8,707 nt of DNA from an uncultured bacterium (GTDB taxonomy: Bacteria; Gemmatimonadota; Gemmatimonadetes; Palauibacterales; KS3-K002). The notes beneath the pieces were generated by a model. The model ran no database searches and was not told the DNA's origin. It was given only the letters and a program-made list of their open reading frames with translations. Position numbers and translations under genes: made by a program. The DNA lies in the NCBI GenBank assembly GCA_947581845.1, contig CANPVY010000398.1:1-8707 (forward strand). The letters run 5' to 3'. Each line of letters begins with the position of its first letter. Position 1 is the first letter of the stretch. Positions 1 through 4,762 of the stretch are shown piece by piece.

Positions 1-18
1 CGGCCGGGTGCGCCTAGC

Positions 19-40
19 CATCTCGCCCGCAAGCGAGATG
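19..40. repeat. Perfect 8-bp inverted repeat (hairpin)
   Basis: CATCTCGC at 19-26 is matched exactly by GCGAGATG at 33-40, leaving a 6-nt loop. No T-tract follows on the + strand, so it is not a classic rho-independent terminator. It could be the remains of a terminator for a gene ending just outside the window, or an operator for the downstream operon. Confidence 0.45.
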
Positions 41-114
41 TGTGACATCCGGCGAACGTGCGCTGGCGAACAATTATCCCTTTCGCCAAGCTTGGTTGGG
101 TGGCCTACAAGCGG

Positions 115-129
115 TGGCTCGCTTCTTGC
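115..129 (+). promoter_or_regulatory. Candidate sigma-54 (RpoN) -24/-12 promoter
   Basis: TGGCTCG at 115-121, four bases, then TTGC at 126-129. This matches the sigma-54 consensus TGGCACG-N4-TTGC at 10 of 11 defined positions, with the invariant GG (116-117) and GC (128-129) correctly spaced. Transcription would start near 140, downstream of the GTG at 42 and upstream of all later start candidates for the glycosyltransferase. Flanking consensus positions are less well matched (G before TGG, C after TTGC). No activator site was identified. Confidence 0.42.
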
Positions 130-141
130 CCCAGCGACCGA

Positions 142-170
142 TTGTTGCCCGTCTAACAGCACGCTATGCT
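142..170 (+). promoter_or_regulatory. Weak sigma-70-like promoter candidate
   Basis: TTGTTG (142-147) and TATGCT (165-170) are separated by 17 bases. They match the TTGACA and TATAAT consensus at 3 of 6 and 4 of 6 positions. This is close to chance expectation and is weaker than the overlapping sigma-54 match, but it lies in the leader where a promoter is expected. Confidence 0.15.
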
Positions 171-356
171 GTAGGGATAAAGCGCGCTTGTTCACCGTGC
201 GATTGGCCACGGCAGGGCAGCATGACCGGGGGACTTTCTCTCCCAGAAAGGCGTTCGGCCGTGGCAGAAGAGTGCAAGTGGTCCTCTAACCGATCCATTG
301 CGGGCCCTTCCTCAGGATCCAGGGTCCGTTTCGGACGTTGTGTAGCCACGCAGCGA

Positions 357-1904
357 GTGGCGTGGCTGCTGCGAGCGCGTAGCGCGCGTGTCACAAGCCT
401 TCTCTCCCTGGTCGTCATATTGACTGCTGCGCCGGCGCACGGCGGCCAAGCCGAGAACCTGGCGGTGAGCGCGGGCGTCACGGCCTCCGAGCGATCTCCT
501 CGCAGCGAAAACGCCTCTCCGAATATTCGCAGGATCAGCGAGGGCTCGGATTACCCACTCCCTTCGCTGCAGCCATTGTCGCAAGCGGCCGATACCGGCG
601 AATCGCGGCCCTGGCTTGTCAGCCTGATGTTGTACACGCTGTACGTCATCATCTTCGTGGTGTGCGTGTACATCGTTCGCCACTACTTCTTCACGCTCAA
701 CCGCCTGTTCCGGCGACCCAGGCAACCGTATGTAGACGTGGATACGGCAGATTGGCCGGGCGTGACGGTGCTCATACCGGCGCATAACGAGGAGCCGGTC
801 ATCGGGGATATTCTCGAGGCACTGCTTGACGCCGACTACCCCAAGGACAAGCTGACCATCACCCCCATAGACGATCGTTCCACCGACCAGACTAACGAAA
901 GGATCCGCGAGTTCGAGCAACGCTACCCAGACGTCGTCAAGCCTTTCCATCGAAGTGACGGCCCAGCGGGAAAAGCGGCGGCATTGAACGATGCCACTAG
1001 GGAGGTCGAGACGGATATCGTGCTCGTCTTCGACGCCGACTACGTACCCGGTCGGGGGCTGCTCAAGCAGCTGGTCGCGCCGTTCTTCGACCCGGAGGTC
1101 GGCGCGGTCATGGGTCGGGTCGTGCCGCACAACACGGACATCAACCTTCTCACCCGGTTGCTCGATCTGGAGCGCGCCGGCGGTTATCAAGTTGACCAGC
1201 AGGCGCGCATGAACTTGCACCTGGTACCCCAGTACGGTGGAACAGTCGGCGGGGTGCGCAAGCGCGCCCTGATGAGTGTGGGTGGGTGGCGGGATGACGC
1301 GCTGGCCGAGGATACCGACGCGACGTACCGCCTGTTGCTAGGCGGCTGGAAGACGGTCTACCAGAACCGGTCGGAGTGTTACGAGCAGGTACCTGAGGAG
1401 TGGGACGGACGGCTGCGCCAGATCAAGCGTTGGGCGATGGGGCACAATCAAGCCACGGCACGGTATGGCGCCGGGCTCCTGCGCAATCGCCGGACGAGCT
1501 TTTTGGAAAAGATCGATGGAATGTTGCTGCTGGGCGTCTATACCGTGTCTCCCGTCCTCTTGCTGGGGTGGATGTTGGGGATCGTGCTCTGGTATCTCGG
1601 TGAGGTGAAACCTGGCCTCATTGTGATTCTCCTGGTGACGTCGTACAGCACGATTGGCAACTTCGCGACTTTCTACGAGGTGGCCGCCGCCGCGCGTCTC
1701 GACGGCTCCCGGGGCCGAATCCGTCTGCTTCCATTCGTATTCCTGGGGTTCCTGGTCAGCCTCTTCGCGGTCTCGAGGGCCACGCTTTCGCAGATCTTGC
1801 CGCGAAAGCGGAGCGAGGAGTTGATGTGGCATAAGACCGAGCACAATCACAACCACAATCACATTCACATACCCAACCGTAATCAGAACGGGCTGCGCGA
1901 ATGA
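357..1904 (+). CDS. Processive-type family 2 glycosyltransferase (membrane polysaccharide synthase)
   Basis: Likely transfers nucleotide-sugar units to a growing polysaccharide at the inner membrane, as in cellulose, chitin and PNAG synthases. In numbering from the chosen GTG start, a signal-like hydrophobic stretch spans about 12-25 and ends in APAHG. A Ser/Pro-rich loop follows, then a membrane helix at about 87-109. The catalytic domain (about 133-365) carries DDRSTD (172-177), FDADY (225-229), AEDTD (317-321) and QIKRW (355-359), the full D, DxD, ED, QxxRW set. Three hydrophobic segments follow (about 387-415, 421-441, 457-477), and the tail alternates His with Asn or Ile. There is no PilZ domain. 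The frame opens at 42, with other starts at 222 and 261. I prefer 357 because codon use upstream is non-coding-like and this start puts the signal-like segment near the N-terminus, although no clear Shine-Dalgarno is seen. First gene of the operon; it overlaps the next by ATGA. Substrate is unknown; the start is the least certain part. Confidence 0.85.
   Translation: MAWLLRARSARVTSLLSLVVILTAAPAHGGQAENLAVSAGVTASERSPRSENASPNIRRISEGSDYPLPSLQPLSQAADTGESRPWLVSLMLYTLYVIIFVVCVYIVRHYFFTLNRLFRRPRQPYVDVDTADWPGVTVLIPAHNEEPVIGDILEALLDADYPKDKLTITPIDDRSTDQTNERIREFEQRYPDVVKPFHRSDGPAGKAAALNDATREVETDIVLVFDADYVPGRGLLKQLVAPFFDPEVGAVMGRVVPHNTDINLLTRLLDLERAGGYQVDQQARMNLHLVPQYGGTVGGVRKRALMSVGGWRDDALAEDTDATYRLLLGGWKTVYQNRSECYEQVPEEWDGRLRQIKRWAMGHNQATARYGAGLLRNRRTSFLEKIDGMLLLGVYTVSPVLLLGWMLGIVLWYLGEVKPGLIVILLVTSYSTIGNFATFYEVAAAARLDGSRGRIRLLPFVFLGFLVSLFAVSRATLSQILPRKRSEELMWHKTEHNHNHNHIHIPNRNQNGLRE
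1842..1868 (+). repeat. CAC-AAY simple repeat encoding an alternating His tail
   Basis: CAC codons alternate with AAT, AAC, AAT and ATT, giving H-N-H-N-H-N-H-I-H near the C-terminus of the glycosyltransferase. The 6-base period means that gain or loss of a unit would keep the reading frame. Base composition here is clearly more A-rich than the surrounding coding sequence. Confidence 0.7.
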
Positions 1905-3034
1905 GCGTAACGTTCGCAGCGGCGCTGCTCTTCGCGATCACCATCGCCTTGGTTCTGCTTCCGCTGATGCCGACCCTTTCCGAATGGCGAAACCGGAGGG
2001 ACACCGCGCCGTTACGTGTCGTTTACGAGTCGGAAGTAGACATTGAGAGCTTTGCGAAGAGTTTCCGGTCGTTCATCGACTCTAACTTTCGCTCTATTCT
2101 AGAGGAATGCCGGCAGGCGGAGGACGCGCGCGAGGGCAGACTGGGGGAGAACAGAGAGTACATCGCCGTTGGAAGTGACGGGCTGTCGATCCTGAGCGAG
2201 GCCGAGAGACGGGTTGGCAGAAGCAAGCGATTGGTCCTGTCCTCTGCGGACCTGCTATTGCCCGATCGGACGGTATTTCTGGGAGAGATCTACGCCGGGC
2301 GTTCGGTTTACGGCGGCGAACGGAGCATCTACCGCGCCATCCTGGCGGAAGACAGTATCGACCTTGGGTCGTCAAGCAGGTCGCTGCGTTGGCTGCACGC
2401 CGGAAAGCGGGTCCATGCCGCCGCGGGCTCCGTCCTCCACGGCAGGGTCTCGGCAGGCGAAGTCGTCAATCTTGAAGACGGCTGTGGATTCGAGCGGCTG
2501 CGTGCCCCGCGAATCGAGTTCGGCGCGACATCGGCCAGCGCAGGCCCCGAGGCCGGCAAAGAGGCTGTGCCGAGCGTCGTTCTGCAACCGGAGGATGTGC
2601 CGCACTTGGTGGAGGTGGAGGCCGGGCGCTGGCTGGTGGCACGCAAGTTGGAGGTTCCTCCCGATGTCATAGTGGAGGCAGACATCGTGGTCACAGGCTG
2701 GTGCCGGGTAGGTCGGGGCGCCCGCATCCTGGGCAGCATCAAGAGCCATAAGGACCTTTACCTTGCCGAGGGGGTGCGGATCGAGGGCAGTGCCGTGAGC
2801 GGGTATGGCCTGTACGTCGGAGCAGGTTGCCATATCAATGGCCCTGCACTGGCCGAGACGGAGATCCACCTCGCCAGGGGGAGCACGGTCGGGACGGCTC
2901 AACGACTCACAACGGTCAGCGGTCGTACCGTTCATTCTGCTTGTGGCGTGGTGGCGCACGGCACAGTCTGGGCGCATGTGGTTGGTCAGGTGCTTCCCGA
3001 TAGCACCGAGGCCCACCCGGGCAACGTAGCCTGA
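1901..3034 (+). CDS. Membrane-anchored bactofilin-like beta-helix protein
   Basis: 377 residues. One hydrophobic helix at about 4-24 is followed at once by a basic cluster (WRNRR, 29-33), so the positive-inside rule predicts the body to be cytoplasmic. After a helical-looking region (about 45-105) come two stretches with short repeating beta-strand/turn periodicity and many Gly, Val and Ile residues: about 110-208 and 250-360. They are separated by a linker rich in Ala, Gly and Pro (209-235). The second stretch, with phrases such as GWCRVGRGARI and LYLAEGVRIEG, resembles the right-handed beta-helix of bactofilins (polymer-forming cytoskeletal proteins). Bactofilins assemble into filaments and in some bacteria place cell-wall or polysaccharide enzymes. 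The ATG overlaps the stop of the glycosyltransferase (ATGA), which suggests translational coupling, so a scaffolding role for that synthase is a fair inference. An alternative is a divergent hexapeptide-type acyltransferase fold, but no catalytic His was identified. Confidence 0.68.
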   Translation: MSVTFAAALLFAITIALVLLPLMPTLSEWRNRRDTAPLRVVYESEVDIESFAKSFRSFIDSNFRSILEECRQAEDAREGRLGENREYIAVGSDGLSILSEAERRVGRSKRLVLSSADLLLPDRTVFLGEIYAGRSVYGGERSIYRAILAEDSIDLGSSSRSLRWLHAGKRVHAAAGSVLHGRVSAGEVVNLEDGCGFERLRAPRIEFGATSASAGPEAGKEAVPSVVLQPEDVPHLVEVEAGRWLVARKLEVPPDVIVEADIVVTGWCRVGRGARILGSIKSHKDLYLAEGVRIEGSAVSGYGLYVGAGCHINGPALAETEIHLARGSTVGTAQRLTTVSGRTVHSACGVVAHGTVWAHVVGQVLPDSTEAHPGNVA

Positions 3035-3037
3035 GGA
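3033..3037 (+). promoter_or_regulatory. Ribosome binding site for the polytopic membrane protein gene
   Basis: GAGGA lies 8 bases before the ATG at 3046 and overlaps the stop codon of the preceding gene. It supports the start at 3046 over the out-of-frame ATG at 3038, which is too close. Confidence 0.5.
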
Positions 3038-3045
3038 ATGAGTCC

Positions 3046-3927
3046 ATGGCACTGGTTCGAAGCGAACAGTTATACCAGTATCCGGCGTCACCCGATCCCG
3101 AGCTGCCTGAGGAGCTGGAACAGGCGCGCTACCGGGGCCACCGGGGCGGGCTGATCTCCCAACACCGGTCCATGGTCAGAGAACCGCAGACGGGTACCAA
3201 GATTCTCGGCAGTGTCGTGCTGCTCATCGCGGTGCTTGAGGGCTGGCTACTGGTCTTTGATTGGGTGGTCGTCGCTTGGGCACAGATTTTGGAGTTCTGG
3301 CGCCAGGTGTTCGGGTGGGAGGGGTACGTCGTCATCGTCGATTACCAGCTGGGAATCAGCGCGCCCTATCTGGCAGTCGAGTCGGGACATCCCGGACGGG
3401 CCATCTGGATTGTCGGCGCCGTTCTGACCGTGCTGTTGCTCGGCGCGTCCTTCTTGATACCGCGGCGCTATCTGCCGGTGGCGTACCTGCTGCGAATCGT
3501 CGCCTTTTTCCAAGCGTGTGCCCAGCTGTTCTTCGCTATCGCCCCAGGAAGATTCCCGTACGGAGCAAGCGGGTACGTCCACGGGATGCTGATCGCGAGT
3601 CTGGCGCTGATCACGCTTATCCCCATCCTGCTCGGCTTCACGTACTACATCTACGACCTCGGTCTGGGGAGGAAGCTCGGGCTGACTTTGCTCCTGATGT
3701 TGCACCTGAGCCTGCTGATCCCGCTGCAGTACATGACCCATGCGTTTATTCTACATCATCTCTCGTTGCTGTTCTTGCCCATCCTCTTCTTTGTTTTCGG
3801 TCTACCGCTGGACGTGCTGGTCTTCATCGCCTTCTACTCGTGGGGAGCCAGCTGGAGGAGTCTGTATCAGATCGAAGCGTCCGAACCTCAGCCGAGGGCT
3901 ACTGTGGAGGCAAGCGGAGTCTTATGA
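3046..3927 (+). CDS. Polytopic inner-membrane protein of unknown function
   Basis: 293 residues; I do not recognise the family. A hydrophilic, charged N-terminus of about 50 residues (Pro/Glu-rich, then a GHRGG segment) precedes roughly six hydrophobic segments at about 53-75, 118-137, 145-166, 178-203, 210-228 and 240-265. The region between the first two (about 83-116) is less hydrophobic and is probably an exposed loop. The last segment is long and could be a hairpin. The C-terminus is short and polar. No catalytic motif is visible. The gene sits 11 bases after the beta-helix gene and overlaps the outer-membrane barrel gene by ATGA, so its product probably works in the same polysaccharide machine, perhaps as an inner-membrane subunit. 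That role rests only on position. Confidence 0.75.
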   Translation: MALVRSEQLYQYPASPDPELPEELEQARYRGHRGGLISQHRSMVREPQTGTKILGSVVLLIAVLEGWLLVFDWVVVAWAQILEFWRQVFGWEGYVVIVDYQLGISAPYLAVESGHPGRAIWIVGAVLTVLLLGASFLIPRRYLPVAYLLRIVAFFQACAQLFFAIAPGRFPYGASGYVHGMLIASLALITLIPILLGFTYYIYDLGLGRKLGLTLLLMLHLSLLIPLQYMTHAFILHHLSLLFLPILFFVFGLPLDVLVFIAFYSWGASWRSLYQIEASEPQPRATVEASGVL

Positions 3928-4760
3928 GCGTCATGGCTTCCGGCAAGCGCAAGCCCGATGGAGTCAGCTGCCTGATCCTCAGCTTGCTGTCATGCGCGCT
4001 GTTCGGGGCGGGCGGGGTGGCACCCGTTTACGGGCAGGAGGCAGGCGCGGAGCAGGCAAAGAACCCGCTCACTTATTCGCTGGAGCTGGGGCTGGCCCTA
4101 GGACACTACCCGGACGAGACGGGCCATTCCGAGTTCGTATCGCTCTCGATGTCTCGGCCGTTTAAGCATTTGTGGCGCTTCTTTGTCAGCCACGACAAGC
4201 GGTTCGGTGATTCGGGCATGGGGTTCGGCGCCAGCTACTCTCGCTATTGGTCCAGCGGCTACAACGTCTCCATCGGGGTCAGTACGGGCACCAGCGAGGC
4301 GCTGCACCCGGAGTACGCCGTCGGGGTTTCCGCGGGCAAGAACGTCCTCAGCAACCTGTCGTTGTCTCTGTCATACGCCCGGTGGCAGAGCAAGGACGCC
4401 GCCTACTCGGACGCGTTCATGCTGGGGACCATATGGTACGCCACGGATCACTGGATGATCGGTAGTGGCGCGCGATTTGACCTCAGTCACCCGGGCGAGG
4501 AGTGGTCACGAAGCGGCGACTTAGGGATCACCTACTTCGTGTACCGGCAGACTTATGTGGAAGCGGGCGTGACCTACGCCGATGTCGCTTATCTGCCGAG
4601 CCTGATTCACGGGAGCGCCGTGATGGAGTACACAGCCACAAGCTACCGAGTGTCGTTCGCCAGGTTCCTGAATTCGAAGATGGGCTTCAGCGTGAGATTC
4701 GACTACAGCCCGTTCTGGGATAGTGAGTGGCTGACCGTCAAGTTCTTCAGGGATTGGTGA
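3924..4760 (+). CDS. YaiO-like outer-membrane beta-barrel protein
   Basis: 278 residues. A signal peptide is visible: basic n-region (KRK at 8-10), hydrophobic core about 14-31, probable cleavage after VYG at 35-37. The mature part is made of alternating amphipathic strands rich in Tyr, Ser, Gly and Trp, for example around 50-60, 99-120, 131-153 and 211-222. It ends in an aromatic residue (FFRDW), as expected of a C-terminal beta-signal for outer-membrane insertion. Length and pattern fit the YaiO family of outer-membrane proteins; the family assignment is from recall of its general pattern, not a search. Unlike PgaA or BcsC it has no TPR domain. The reading frame stays open far upstream, but that part overlaps the preceding gene out of frame and lacks a signal peptide. 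The ATG at 3924 gives a proper signal peptide, has GGAG four bases upstream and forms an ATGA overlap. Likely role: exit pore or surface anchor for the polymer. Confidence 0.75.
   Translation: MSVMASGKRKPDGVSCLILSLLSCALFGAGGVAPVYGQEAGAEQAKNPLTYSLELGLALGHYPDETGHSEFVSLSMSRPFKHLWRFFVSHDKRFGDSGMGFGASYSRYWSSGYNVSIGVSTGTSEALHPEYAVGVSAGKNVLSNLSLSLSYARWQSKDAAYSDAFMLGTIWYATDHWMIGSGARFDLSHPGEEWSRSGDLGITYFVYRQTYVEAGVTYADVAYLPSLIHGSAVMEYTATSYRVSFARFLNSKMGFSVRFDYSPFWDSEWLTVKFFRDW
4749..4753 (+). promoter_or_regulatory. Ribosome binding site deciding the GT-C gene start
   Basis: AGGGA lies 9 bases before the ATG at 4763, inside the end of the barrel gene. It favours this ATG over the in-frame GTG codons at 4727 and 4757. 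Confidence 0.45.
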
Positions 4761-4762
4761 GA

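Larger units (their letters stand above)
1..356 (+). other. Non-coding leader upstream of the polysaccharide operon
   Basis: An open frame continues upstream from the glycosyltransferase gene to a GTG at 42, but this part does not look translated. Third-position G+C in codons 42-356 is about 50-56% by hand count, against about 75% inside the catalytic domain. The conceptual peptide is rich in Arg, Ser, Trp and Cys and has no recognisable domain. The stretch holds a perfect hairpin (19-40) and a candidate sigma-54 promoter (115-129). I see no convincing gene in it on either strand; the minus-strand frames here are shadows. Confidence 0.55.

Noticed and set aside
312..1220. 302-codon open frame on the minus strand
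   Set aside because: It is antisense to the glycosyltransferase catalytic domain, whose motifs are complete. The translation is rich in Arg, His, Asp and Val and shows no domain; long antisense frames are common in GC-rich genes.
2372..3091. 239-codon open frame on the minus strand
   Set aside because: It lies opposite the beta-helix gene and crosses into the next gene. Its composition is low-complexity and no motif was seen.
3261..3923. Upstream extension of the reading frame of the outer-membrane barrel gene
   Set aside because: It overlaps the polytopic membrane protein gene almost entirely in another frame and reads as an Arg/Ala-rich shadow. The signal peptide, Shine-Dalgarno and ATGA overlap all place the true start at 3924.
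3969..3995. Barrel protein read as a lipoprotein because of Cys residues in its signal peptide (LLSC at 21-24)
   Set aside because: Leu at -2 is atypical, the Cys sits inside the hydrophobic core, and a normal signal-peptidase-I-like site (APVYG) follows. The body is a beta-barrel.
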